A stretch of DNA of 64,000 nt. Source: Jiangella asiatica (GTDB lineage Bacteria > Actinomycetota > Actinomycetes > Jiangellales > Jiangellaceae). The notes below the pieces were generated by a model, which was not told where the DNA came from, did not search any database, and saw nothing but the letters and a program-made list of their open reading frames with translations. The stretch's first letter is position 1. Every line of letters starts with the position of its first letter. Below, piece by piece: positions 18,008 through 26,235 of the stretch. The position numbers were made by a program, and so were the translations under genes. The stretch is from contig NZ_SMKZ01000016.1 of assembly GCF_004349065.1 (NCBI RefSeq), forward strand, positions 62,001-126,000. The letters run 5' to 3'.

Positions 18008-19072
18008 CTACCGCGGCACCCGCACGAACGTCGGGTAGTACAGCTCCGGCCGGCCCATGAGCATCTCCGAGCGCAGCGCGTTGTTGTTGTAGGTCAGTAC
18101 CAGGTCGCCGCCGGCACCCCGCTGCTCCGGGTGCGCCTTGGCGCCGTAGACGAAGCCGCCCTCCACGTCACCCTCCGGCGGGTGGTAGACGGGCGCGAAC
18201 GGCGTCCACGGCCCCTCGGGTCGCTCGCCCTCGCGCACCACGATGTCGGCGCGGAACAGGCCGTCGGTCTGCACCCACACGAGTCGTCCCGCCGCGTCGC
18301 GATGGACGGTGAACTCGGTCTGCGGCGCGTCGACGGTGGGCGCCGGCACCGTCGGCAGGGGCGCGTGCTCCGACAGCCAGCCGGCATCCGGCCCGAACCA
18401 CCATTCCCGGTCGGTGAGGTGGCCGTCCGCGGCGTCGGCGATGCGCCAGCGGGCCAGGTACTGGCCTCTGGTGTCCGAGCCCGCGCTCGCGTGGGCGTAG
18501 AGGTGGTCGCCGTCGACCAGCAGCGCACCGGCGCCCAGGGTGGTCGCGAACCGGCAGGTGCCGGTGTCCAGGTCACGGACGCGCCACCGGTCGGGGTCGT
18601 CCAGGGGGTTCTCGACCAGCCTCGCCACCCAGCCCACCAGCTCGAAGCTGGCCAGGTTGCCGGCGCGCTCGTACTCCTCCGGCGTCATCTTCCGCGACCG
18701 CACCCGCATCGCGAACAGCAGCAGCCGGCCGTCGAGCAGCACCGCGTTGCACGGCCAGAGGAAGGTGTGGTCGTCGGTGCCGAGGAACGACGCCGGCCGG
18801 CCGTCGGCGCGGCGGCGCCAGAAGAACCGCATCGTGCCGGTGGCCGGGTCCAGCCCGTCCTGGATGCCCACGGAGTTGTTGATCATCGTGGAGTCGGCGG
18901 AGCGGCGCTCGCCGCCACGCGCGGAGATGAAGGTGTCGGCGAAGATCCACACCGCCCGGTCCTCGCCCACCGGTACCGAGTACGCGCTGTCGCCGCCGAC
19001 CCAGAACTCGTCCTCGCGGAACAGCCGGTCCGCCTCATGCCAGTGCTTTCCCGGGTGTTGGGGAGTCATCAT
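18008..19072 (-). CDS. DUF4185 family protein (GH183-like), cytoplasmic form
   Basis: 354 residues from ATG ATG at 19072. Near the N-terminus it has GGDSAYSVPVGEDRAVWIFADTFIS and SADSTMINNSVGIQDG, matching the DUF4185/GH183 pattern of a W-x-F-x-D-T-F strand. Later FLWPCNAVLLDGRLLLF and GGDLVLTYNNNALRSEML fit the remaining propeller blades. There is no signal peptide, so unlike its two paralogues in the window it should stay inside the cell, perhaps acting on imported oligosaccharides. The -10 box CATACT lies 7 nt before the ATG, so the transcript is probably leaderless. It diverges from the SGNH hydrolase gene and shares its operator. Confidence 0.7.
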   Translation of the reverse strand: MMTPQHPGKHWHEADRLFREDEFWVGGDSAYSVPVGEDRAVWIFADTFISARGGERRSADSTMINNSVGIQDGLDPATGTMRFFWRRRADGRPASFLGTDDHTFLWPCNAVLLDGRLLLFAMRVRSRKMTPEEYERAGNLASFELVGWVARLVENPLDDPDRWRVRDLDTGTCRFATTLGAGALLVDGDHLYAHASAGSDTRGQYLARWRIADAADGHLTDREWWFGPDAGWLSEHAPLPTVPAPTVDAPQTEFTVHRDAAGRLVWVQTDGLFRADIVVREGERPEGPWTPFAPVYHPPEGDVEGGFVYGAKAHPEQRGAGGDLVLTYNNNALRSEMLMGRPELYYPTFVRVPR

Positions 19073-19077
19073 GTGTT

Positions 19078-19089
19078 CTAGTATGCAAG
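19078..19089. promoter_or_regulatory. GntR-type operator between divergent genes (perfect consensus)
   Basis: CTAGTATGCAAG matches the recurrent motif at all 12 positions. It contains TAGTAT, a good -10 for the plus-strand SGNH gene, and on the other strand CATACT, a -10 placed 7 nt from the ATG of the minus-strand gene. One bound protein would block both promoters. Confidence 0.7.
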
Positions 19090-19110
19090 CTCCGTCAAGA
19101 GGAGGTGGCC

Positions 19111-19764
19111 ATGGGATTCCTGCTCCAGCCGGGCCAGACGGTCGTGTTCGCCGGCGACAGCATCACCGACGCCGGGCGCACGCTCGACCTGGGTATCGTC
19201 GGCGAGACACCACTCGGCGAGGGATATGTCCGCGACGTGGTCGGGCTGATCGACGCCCGCTACCCCGGCCACGGCCTCGCCGTGCACAACACCGGCATCG
19301 GCGGCATCACCACCGCCGAGCTCACCCACCTGTGGGACGAGCACGTCCTCGCCCGTGAGCCGGACTGGGTCACCATCCTCATCGGCATCAACGACTGCCA
19401 CCGCACGCTGTACGAGGACGGACGCGCCGTCCCGCCCGCGACCTACGAGGCGAACCTGCGCGACATCCTCGACCGGACCCGGGCCGCCGGCGCCAGCGTC
19501 GTGCTGCTCGACCCGTTCTACATGTGGCTGCCCGCAGACCGGGGCGACCAGCCGGGTCAGGTGCTGGAGTTCCTGGGTGCGTACCACCAGGTGGTACACC
19601 GGCTGGTCGCCGAGTACGGCACCTTGCACGTCCGCACGCACGACGTGTTCCAGGAACAGCTGGCCCACCGGCCGCTGCCGGAGATCGGCGTCGAGCCGGT
19701 GCACCCGACGCCCAGCGGCCACCTCGTCATCGCACACGCCCTGCTCGACGTTCTGAGGTGGTAG
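19111..19764 (+). CDS. SGNH/GDSL hydrolase family protein
   Basis: 217 residues; ATG at 19111 with AGGAGG six bases upstream (a GTG at 19105 would sit on the SD). Block I is VVFAGDSITDAGRT (nucleophile Ser), block II has NTGIGGIT, block III is LIGINDCH, and block V is VEPVHPTPSGH. In block V the residue three before His is Glu where Asp is usual. No signal peptide. SGNH enzymes remove acyl groups from sugars or other esters; here, with the GH127 gene starting 3 nt after its stop, deacylation of an arabinan-derived substrate is a reasonable inference. Confidence 0.82.
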   Translation: MGFLLQPGQTVVFAGDSITDAGRTLDLGIVGETPLGEGYVRDVVGLIDARYPGHGLAVHNTGIGGITTAELTHLWDEHVLAREPDWVTILIGINDCHRTLYEDGRAVPPATYEANLRDILDRTRAAGASVVLLDPFYMWLPADRGDQPGQVLEFLGAYHQVVHRLVAEYGTLHVRTHDVFQEQLAHRPLPEIGVEPVHPTPSGHLVIAHALLDVLRW

Positions 19765-19766
19765 AC

Positions 19767-21944
19767 GTGTCCGACCATCGACCCGCCCTGAGCCGGCGGA
19801 CCCTGATCGCGGGCGCCGCGGGCTTGGCCGGCGCCGCTTCGTCGGCCGCCCTGAGGGGCGCCTCCCCCGCGGCCACCGCTGCCACCGTCCCGGCCTCCGT
19901 CACCGACCCGCTGCGGACCTTCGACTTCACCGGCGTCCGGCTGCTGCCGTCGCGGTGGAGGTCCCAGCAGGACCAGGTGGCCGACGACTACCTCCACGTG
20001 CCGACCGACGACTACCTGCACGGTTTCCGAGTGCGCGCCGGCCTCCCGGCACCGGGGCGCGAGCTGGGCGGCTGGTACTCCGACGACGTCTTCCACGACT
20101 TCGGCCAGATCGTCTCCGGCCTGGCCCGGCTGCACGCCGGGTCCGGGCGGCCGGAGCTGGCCGCGAAGGTCGCTGAGCTGGTCGAGGGCTTCGTCGAGTG
20201 CATCGAGCCCGACGGGTACTTCTTTTACACCCGCCACCCGAACTCCGTGCACTACGTCTACGAGAAGGTCCTGTGCGGCCTGCTCGACGCCTGGCTCTAC
20301 TGCGAGGTCGACGCGGCACTACCGGCCTTGCACACCGTCACCGACTGGGCCGTCGACCCGGCGCACCTCGGCCGCGTGCGCGAGCACGGCGGCGGCTGGG
20401 AGGGCGAGTGGTACACCCTCAGCGAGAACCTCTACCGGGCTCACCTGGCCACCGGCGATCCGCGGTATCTCGAGTTCGGCCGGGTGTGGGAGTACCGCAG
20501 CCTCTGGGACCGGTTCTTCGCCGGCGAGAACATCTTCCAGACGCCCGACGGGCAGCCGGTCGGGCACTACCACGCCTACAGCCACGTCAACTCGCTGGCC
20601 GGCCTCGGCGCGGGCCACCGTGTGACCGGCGACCCGTACTACCTCACCGCGCTGCGCAACGCCTACGACGTACTGCGCGGCACACATCTCTGGAGCACCG
20701 GCGGGTACGGGCCGTTCGAGCAGCTCCTCCCCGACGCCGCCGCCCGCGCCGCGACCCTGCAGCCGTGGCACAACCACTTCGAGACGCTCTGCGGCTCGTG
20801 GGCGGCGCTGAAGGTCAGCAAGTACCTCGTCACCGCGACGGGGCAGGCACGCTACGGCGACTGGGCCGAGCAGATGCTCTACAACGGGGTCGGCGCGACC
20901 ATCCCGATGGCCGCGGACGGGCGGGTCCAGTACTACTCCGCCTACTCGCCGCGCGGCGGCCGCAAGGTGCTCGTGTCGCCGTGGTCGTGCTGCACCGGCA
21001 CCCGCCCCCAAGGCGTCGCCGACTACACCGACCAGGTCTTCCTGCACGCCGAGCGTCGCCTGATGGTCAACCTGTTCCTGCCGGCCCGGCTGGAGTGGCC
21101 CACCGGCGACGGCCGGATCGTCGCGCGGGTGGTGACCGACTTCCCGGCCTCCTCGCGGGTCCGTCTCGAGCTCGACGAGGTGCCCGACGTGGGGCTCACC
21201 CTCGGGTTCCGGGCGCCGGGATGGTTGTCGCGCCCGCCGCGGCTGCTCGTCGACGGTGCCTGGCGCCCCGCGCGTCCGGACGCCGACGGCTGGATCGCCG
21301 TGACCCGCCGATGGCACCCGGGCGACCGGCTGGAGCTGGACCTGCCCATGGAGCTGGAGACGACGCCGGTGCTGCCCGACCGGCCCGCGCCGGTCGCCGT
21401 CACCTACGGCCCGGTCAGCGTGGCGTACGCCGCCGGGCGCAATCCGGCCCGCGACCTCGGCGTCGACCAGCTGGTGCGCCGCAGCCAGCGCGCCGCCGGG
21501 CCGGACCTGGCCTGGCGGGTGAGCGGTACGTCGGTCACCGCCCGGCCGTTCTTCGCCTACGGCGAGGACGAGCTCTACTACCTCCACCTCGACCCAGATG
21601 CGGGCCTCTACGTCCGCCTCGACGGCCAGTGGGGTTCGCTGTCGTTCATCTCGGTCACGAGCTTCGCCGGCGACACCGCGTCGTGCGAGTTCGACGGCAC
21701 CGGCCTGCGGTGGGTGTGGGTGGAGGGCGAGAGCAACGGGATCGCCGACGTCGAGGTCGACGGCTCGATCCTCCGAGCCGTCGACCTCTACGGACCGCCC
21801 GGCTCCGCATTGCGCACCACCGAGATCACCGGGCTCGCGCCGGGCCGCCACCACGTGCGCCTCATCTGCTCCGGCCGGCACAACCCCGCGTCGGGCGGCA
21901 TCAGCATCAACGTCGTCGACGTCGAGGCGATCCCGCCCGCCTGA
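19767..21944 (+). CDS. GH127 family glycoside hydrolase (DUF1680, beta-arabinofuranosidase-type)
   Basis: 725 residues from a GTG at 19767 (GAGGTGG upstream). The N-terminus LSRRTLIAGAAGLAGAASSA is a Tat-type export signal. The central alpha/alpha barrel contains NHFETLCGSWAALKVSKYL (Glu339, Cys342) and PWSCCTGTRP (Cys408, Cys409), corresponding to the Glu-Cys3 zinc site of GH127 beta-L-arabinofuranosidases, whose catalytic nucleophile is a Cys. The usual ETC spacing is ETLC here, one residue longer. A beta-sandwich and an extra C-terminal domain of about 120 residues follow. D-arabinan of mycobacteria ends in beta-D-Araf, so an exo-acting role there is possible; the family's known substrates are beta-L-Araf. 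Confidence 0.82.
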   Translation: MSDHRPALSRRTLIAGAAGLAGAASSAALRGASPAATAATVPASVTDPLRTFDFTGVRLLPSRWRSQQDQVADDYLHVPTDDYLHGFRVRAGLPAPGRELGGWYSDDVFHDFGQIVSGLARLHAGSGRPELAAKVAELVEGFVECIEPDGYFFYTRHPNSVHYVYEKVLCGLLDAWLYCEVDAALPALHTVTDWAVDPAHLGRVREHGGGWEGEWYTLSENLYRAHLATGDPRYLEFGRVWEYRSLWDRFFAGENIFQTPDGQPVGHYHAYSHVNSLAGLGAGHRVTGDPYYLTALRNAYDVLRGTHLWSTGGYGPFEQLLPDAAARAATLQPWHNHFETLCGSWAALKVSKYLVTATGQARYGDWAEQMLYNGVGATIPMAADGRVQYYSAYSPRGGRKVLVSPWSCCTGTRPQGVADYTDQVFLHAERRLMVNLFLPARLEWPTGDGRIVARVVTDFPASSRVRLELDEVPDVGLTLGFRAPGWLSRPPRLLVDGAWRPARPDADGWIAVTRRWHPGDRLELDLPMELETTPVLPDRPAPVAVTYGPVSVAYAAGRNPARDLGVDQLVRRSQRAAGPDLAWRVSGTSVTARPFFAYGEDELYYLHLDPDAGLYVRLDGQWGSLSFISVTSFAGDTASCEFDGTGLRWVWVEGESNGIADVEVDGSILRAVDLYGPPGSALRTTEITGLAPGRHHVRLICSGRHNPASGGISINVVDVEAIPPA

Positions 21945-21949
21945 GGGCA

Positions 21950-23032
21950 CTACACGGCAGCCCGAGCCTGCTCCAGGAACTCGGCGACGTCGACGGTCTG
22001 GTGGCGGCGGCTGCTCTCGATCGCGGCGAACATCACGGCCGTGGAGTGCAGGTTCTCATCGACGGCGGTGGGTGCGACCGGTCCGCCGTCGAGCCAGGCC
22101 AGAAAGTCCTCCAGCAGGGTGAAGTGGCCCCAGCGCTCGCCGTCGAGCAAGGGGACCTCCTCGCCGACGGGGACCCAGTCCGCACCCACGTTGTCCGGCG
22201 TGTACCGCTGGATGCGGCGGCGGTCCATGATGACCGTCGCGTTCTCGCACTCGGCGCGCACGTACTCCTGGCCCCAGCCGTTGAGCCCGACGGCGGTCGC
22301 CTTCGCGCCTTCGTAGAGGGCCCGCACGCCGTTCTCGAACTCCATCAGCACCATGCCCTCGGAGTCGCCCTTGTACTCGCCCCACGCCGGGTTCCAGGTC
22401 AGCGCCGACACGGTGGCGCAGCGGGCGCCGGCCAGGTCCACCAGGATGTCGAGGTGGTGGATGGCGCCCTCGATCATCAGCGGGTCGGCCATCTGGTGCC
22501 GGAACGCGCCCCACGAGTTCAGCCGGCGGTTGGCCGAGGTGAACCGGCCGACCAGGTAGTCGAGGGTACCGTTGCGTCCGGAGGCCAGCTCCTCGCGCAA
22601 GGTCGTCTTGTCCTGGTCGAAGCGGTGGCTCATGGTCACCGACATCTTTCGCCCGGCCGCCTGGACCTTCGCCGCGATGCGCGCGCTCGCCTCCAGCGTG
22701 TCCGCGATCGGCTTCTCGGAGAAGATGTGCATGCCGTGCTCCAGCGCCGCGTCGACGACCGTCTCGTGGAACGCCGGCGGGACGACGATGGTGCAGATGT
22801 CGGCCGGGTGGTTCGCCAGTGCCGCGGCCAGGTCGGTGTAGCAGCGCTCGGGCTCCAGGCCCAGGCCCTCTGTCGCGTGCGGCAGCGCGTCGGCGTTCAC
22901 GTCGACGGCGGCCACCACCTCGATGCGCCCGTCGGCCACGAACGGCGGCAGGATGTGCCGGCACCAGGCCATGCCCATGCCGCCGGTGCCGACCTGGATC
23001 ACGCGGTACGGCCGAGTCGCTTCTGCAGTCAT
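21950..23032 (-). CDS. Gfo/Idh/MocA family oxidoreductase
   Basis: 360 residues; ATG at 23032 overlaps the stop of the aldo/keto reductase gene (ATGA). Rossmann motif VIQVGTGGMGMAW at the N-terminus, the family signature HIFSEKPIADT near residue 100, and a C-terminal sheet domain with GAIHHLDILVDLAG. These NAD(P)-dependent enzymes oxidise or epimerise sugars and inositols. It is the last gene of the seven-gene minus-strand catabolic operon that starts at 28108 and is convergent with the GH127 gene. Confidence 0.9.
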   Translation of the reverse strand: MTAEATRPYRVIQVGTGGMGMAWCRHILPPFVADGRIEVVAAVDVNADALPHATEGLGLEPERCYTDLAAALANHPADICTIVVPPAFHETVVDAALEHGMHIFSEKPIADTLEASARIAAKVQAAGRKMSVTMSHRFDQDKTTLREELASGRNGTLDYLVGRFTSANRRLNSWGAFRHQMADPLMIEGAIHHLDILVDLAGARCATVSALTWNPAWGEYKGDSEGMVLMEFENGVRALYEGAKATAVGLNGWGQEYVRAECENATVIMDRRRIQRYTPDNVGADWVPVGEEVPLLDGERWGHFTLLEDFLAWLDGGPVAPTAVDENLHSTAVMFAAIESSRRHQTVDVAEFLEQARAAV

Positions 23033-24021
23033 GACGTGACTTCCTCTGTGTCGGGGACGGGTGCGTCGGGATGGAGCAGTCCTTCGTCCTTCAGCGTGCT
23101 CCACAGCTCGGCCGGTATCGGCGTGCGCAGCAGCCGCAGGTTGTCGTCCACCTCGGCCGGCGACCGCGCTCCGACGACGACGCAGGCCACGGCCGGGTGG
23201 GCGTAGGGGAACCGGATCGCCGCGGCCCGCAGCGGCACGCCGAAGCGGGCGCACACCGCGTCGAGCCGCCGGGCCCGCGCGACGACGGCGGCCGGGGCCG
23301 GCGCGTAGTCGTAGGTCGAGTCCGGGCCCGGCGCGACCAGCAGCCCGCCGTTGAACACGCCGGCGGCGACGATGGAGATGCGCCGCCGGAGCGCCACCTC
23401 CAGCAGCGGCAGCGAGTCCTGCTCGAGCAGCGTGTACCGGCCGGCCAGCAGCATGCAGTCGAACGACGCCTCGGTGGCGAAGCGCAGCAGCGGCTCGGCC
23501 CGCGTCATCCCCAGGCCGACGGCGCCTATGACACCGTCGGCGCGCAGCCGGTCCAGCAGCGGGTACGTCTCGGCGAGCACCTGGTCGTGGTGATCGTCCG
23601 GATCGTGCACGAGCGCGATGTCGACGCGGTCGAACCCGAGCCGGTCCCGGCTCCCGGCGAGCGAGCGCTCCACGGCCGCCGCGGAGAAGTCGAACTCCGC
23701 GTGCACGGGTGGCGTGCCGGCGAACAGCGACTCCGGGTCGATGCCCGGCACCAGGACCCGGCCCACCTTCGTCGACAGGGTGAACGCCGAGCGGTCCTCC
23801 CCCGCCAGCGCGGCACCCACGTAGCCCTCGGACAGCCCGTGTCCGTACAGCGGCGCGGTGTCGAAGTAGCGGATGCCCGCGTCCCAGGCGCGCCGCACCG
23901 TCGCCACCCCCACCTCGCGCGGCAGCGCCGCCGGCCAGCCGCCGAGCGGACCGGTGCCAAGCCCGAACCGGGCGACCCGCACGTCGGTGGTGCCGATCGG
24001 GACGCGTTCGAACGGGTTCAT
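23029..24021 (-). CDS. Aldo/keto reductase, sugar 1-dehydrogenase type
   Basis: 330 residues; ATG at 24021 preceded by GAGAGGAG. The catalytic tetrad is visible: Asp in YFDTAPLYG, Tyr in the same motif, Lys in LSTKVGR, His in ALVHDPDD. The beginning (PIGTTDVRVARFGLGTGPLGG) and the C-terminal AAAIRFPYAHPAVACVVVGARS match the L-fucose / D-threo-aldose 1-dehydrogenase branch, whose members oxidise L-fucose and D-arabinose to lactones. In this locus D-arabinose to D-arabinonolactone would be the first intracellular step; this is inference. Confidence 0.85.
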   Translation of the reverse strand: MNPFERVPIGTTDVRVARFGLGTGPLGGWPAALPREVGVATVRRAWDAGIRYFDTAPLYGHGLSEGYVGAALAGEDRSAFTLSTKVGRVLVPGIDPESLFAGTPPVHAEFDFSAAAVERSLAGSRDRLGFDRVDIALVHDPDDHHDQVLAETYPLLDRLRADGVIGAVGLGMTRAEPLLRFATEASFDCMLLAGRYTLLEQDSLPLLEVALRRRISIVAAGVFNGGLLVAPGPDSTYDYAPAPAAVVARARRLDAVCARFGVPLRAAAIRFPYAHPAVACVVVGARSPAEVDDNLRLLRTPIPAELWSTLKDEGLLHPDAPVPDTEEVTS

Positions 24022-24032
24022 CGCCACTCCTC

Positions 24033-24962
24033 TCAGACCAGCGCGATCGGACGCATGGCGAAGGCCCCGGTCGTCCCGCGGAGCTTGGGCGCCAGCGCGA
24101 CGTAGCAGAAGCGGGAGACGCCGACCGCGGCCAGCTCCTCCAGGTAGTGCAGCTCGCCGAGGTGCACGCCCTGCTCGACCAGGAGGTACGTGTGCACGGG
24201 GTGGACGTTGGCGCCGTCGACCGGTGGCAGGATCTCGACGGTGGAGGTGTCCGCGCCGATCATCATGGCGCCCTTGGTCTCGACCAGCCAGCGGGCGGCG
24301 GCCAGGGTGATCCCGGACGAGTCCGGGCCCGCCAGCCGTTCGTGGTCGGCGCCGTTCTCGCCCCAGTGCCGCAGCGTGCCGGTGCGGATCAGCACGACGT
24401 CACCGGGCCGGATGTCGGTCTCCTGCCGCTCCAGCGCCCCCGCCAGGTGGTCCGGGCCGATGGCGAACCCCGGTCCCAGCTCGGGCTCACCGATCAGTGC
24501 AGGGACGTCCAGCAGCACGCCGGGCGCCACGATCGGGGGTATGCCGTGCGCGCCGCAGCGCAGTGGGCCGAAGTCGCGGCCGTGCTCGGCGTCGGTGAAG
24601 CCGTTGAACCAGTGCCGGTCCTCCCCCGAGACCGCGTGGCACAGCGCGTCGAGGTGGGTGCCGGCGTGGTCGGACAGCATGACCACCGAGGTGTTGAAGC
24701 TGACCCGGTCCGCGCCCGAGTCGGGGAAGCTGCCGTCGCGGTACAGGCCCTCCGGGGTCCGGTAGGCGACGACCTCGGTGCGTGCGTGCGCCGGCGCGAG
24801 GTAGGACGTCCGGTCGACGGTGACGCCGAGGTCGAGGACGCGGCCGTCGCGCACGGCGCCCAGTGCTGCCAGGACGGTGGCCTGGGTCATCGCGTTGAGC
24901 GCGCCGATCTCGTCGGCGTCGCCCCAGGCCCACCCCCAGCCGGTGCCGGGCGTCCAGCTCAT
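24033..24962 (-). CDS. Cyclase family protein (kynurenine formamidase-like)
   Basis: 309 residues; the ATG at 24962 overlaps the preceding stop (ATGA). The metal-binding motif HAGTHLDALCHA of the PF04199 cyclase family is clear, as are RPGDVVLIRTGTLRHWG and GADTSTVE. Members hydrolyse cyclic amides, formamides or lactone-like bonds with Zn or Mn. A lactonase-type step in sugar-acid degradation is possible but untested. Cytoplasmic. Confidence 0.85.
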   Translation of the reverse strand: MSWTPGTGWGWAWGDADEIGALNAMTQATVLAALGAVRDGRVLDLGVTVDRTSYLAPAHARTEVVAYRTPEGLYRDGSFPDSGADRVSFNTSVVMLSDHAGTHLDALCHAVSGEDRHWFNGFTDAEHGRDFGPLRCGAHGIPPIVAPGVLLDVPALIGEPELGPGFAIGPDHLAGALERQETDIRPGDVVLIRTGTLRHWGENGADHERLAGPDSSGITLAAARWLVETKGAMMIGADTSTVEILPPVDGANVHPVHTYLLVEQGVHLGELHYLEELAAVGVSRFCYVALAPKLRGTTGAFAMRPIALV

Positions 24963-25444
24963 CGCGACTCCGCCCGGCCGGCCGCCCGTTCCCCGCGTGA
25001 GATCGGCGGCTGCAGCGCGTAGCCGCGGCCGGCGTAGTCGAACCCGCCCAGCTCCAGCCTCTGCGTGTCGGCGGCCTGCGGCGAGGCGTAGTAGGCGCGG
25101 ATCTCGGTGATCAGCCCGCTGGCCGGGTCGAACGTGTACCACTCGTCGCCGCGCAGCACGGTGTCGGTGAAGGTCTTGAAGTGGGTCCACTCCGCGGCGG
25201 CGCGGCCGCCGCCCGGGTCAGTGAGGATCTGGTCGATCGTCCAGACCGAGCCGAGCGTCTCCACCGCGTGCACCCACCGCCGCGCGATGGTCGCCGCGCC
25301 GACGAACGGGCCGCCGTACATGCCCGGCGGGAAGTAGTGGACCGCATCGTCGGTGAGGCAGGAGGTCATCTTGCCGACGTCGGCCTCGTTGCAGCCGTCG
25401 AAATAGGTGCGGATGACCTGTCTCATGCCCTCGTCGGTCAGCAT
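24959..25444 (-). CDS. SnoaL/NTF2-like protein
   Basis: 161 residues; ATG at 25444 with AGGGAG upstream. The cone-like NTF2 fold is indicated by IRTYFDGCNEADVGKMTSCLTDDAVHYFPPG at the N-terminus and by WTHFKTFTDTVLRGDEWYTFDPASGLITEIRAYYA. Such proteins are small enzymes (isomerases, hydratases) or ligand binders. Its place between the cyclase and hydratase genes suggests a step in the same catabolic route. Confidence 0.82.
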   Translation of the reverse strand: MLTDEGMRQVIRTYFDGCNEADVGKMTSCLTDDAVHYFPPGMYGGPFVGAATIARRWVHAVETLGSVWTIDQILTDPGGGRAAAEWTHFKTFTDTVLRGDEWYTFDPASGLITEIRAYYASPQAADTQRLELGGFDYAGRGYALQPPISRGERAAGRAESR

Positions 25445-25455
25445 GGCGGGACTCC

Positions 25456-26235
25456 CTAGACGAACCGGCACGACACCGTGCCGAGACTGGTGAACGTGGC
25501 CTGGTACGACCGCCCCCGCACGGCCGGCGCGGCACGGGTCATCGACCCCGACAGCACCAGCGATCCGGCTGGCAGATGCCGGTCGTACCCGGCGAGGACG
25601 TTGGCGAGCCAGGCAACCGCCGCGGCCGGGTGACCGAGCACCGCCGCCCCGTCGCCGCGGTACAGCTCGGTGCCGTCCCCGGTGAGCACCACCTGCTCGA
25701 CGACGAGGTCGCGCCCGTCCAACGGCACCGGCGGGCCGAGGACGTAGCGGGCGCTGCTGCCGTTGTCGGCGACGGTGTCGACGAACTCGATCCGCCAGTC
25801 CTCGATGCGGCTGTCGATGATCTCGACGGCGGGCACGACACGGTCGGTCGCGGCCAGCACGCCGGCCGCGGTGGCGTCCGGGCCACGAACGTCCGCGGCG
25901 AGCAGGAAGCCGATCTCGGGCTCGACCATCGGCGCGATCAGCCGGTCGATCGGGATCGGCACTCCGGTGCCGACCACCATGTCGTCGAAGAGCTGGCCGT
26001 AGTCGGGCGTGTCGATGCCGAACAGCTCCTGGATGGCTGTGCTGGTGCAGCCGATCTTGCGGCCGACCAGCCGGGCGCCGTCGGCGGTGCGCAGCCGCGC
26101 GTAGTGCTCCTGCACCTGGTATGCGGCGGCCGGGTCGAGGCCGGGATGCCGGGAGCTCAGCGGTCGCAGCGCGGTCGCCTCCCGCTCCGCGCGGTAGATC
26201 TCGGTGCCCAGGCGCTCGATGGTCGCGGTGTCCAT
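25456..26235 (-). CDS. 2-keto-4-pentenoate hydratase family protein (MhpD/FAH superfamily)
   Basis: 259 residues, ATG at 26235, overlapping the previous stop by one base (TGATG). Metal-site motif VEPEIGFLLAADV, plus GRKIGCTS early and HPAAAVAWLANVLAGYDRHLPAGSLVLSGSM late, are typical of the hydratase/decarboxylase branch. In the archaeal D-arabinose pathway an enzyme of the wider FAH superfamily dehydrates 2-keto-3-deoxy-D-arabinonate to 2-oxoglutarate semialdehyde; a comparable role here is inference. Confidence 0.85.
   Translation of the reverse strand: MDTATIERLGTEIYRAEREATALRPLSSRHPGLDPAAAYQVQEHYARLRTADGARLVGRKIGCTSTAIQELFGIDTPDYGQLFDDMVVGTGVPIPIDRLIAPMVEPEIGFLLAADVRGPDATAAGVLAATDRVVPAVEIIDSRIEDWRIEFVDTVADNGSSARYVLGPPVPLDGRDLVVEQVVLTGDGTELYRGDGAAVLGHPAAAVAWLANVLAGYDRHLPAGSLVLSGSMTRAAPAVRGRSYQATFTSLGTVSCRFV

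Noticed and set aside
20198-23206. 1,000-codon open frame spanning the GH127 gene and the convergent oxidoreductase
   Set aside because: Crosses two real genes in other frames and shows no protein-like sequence.
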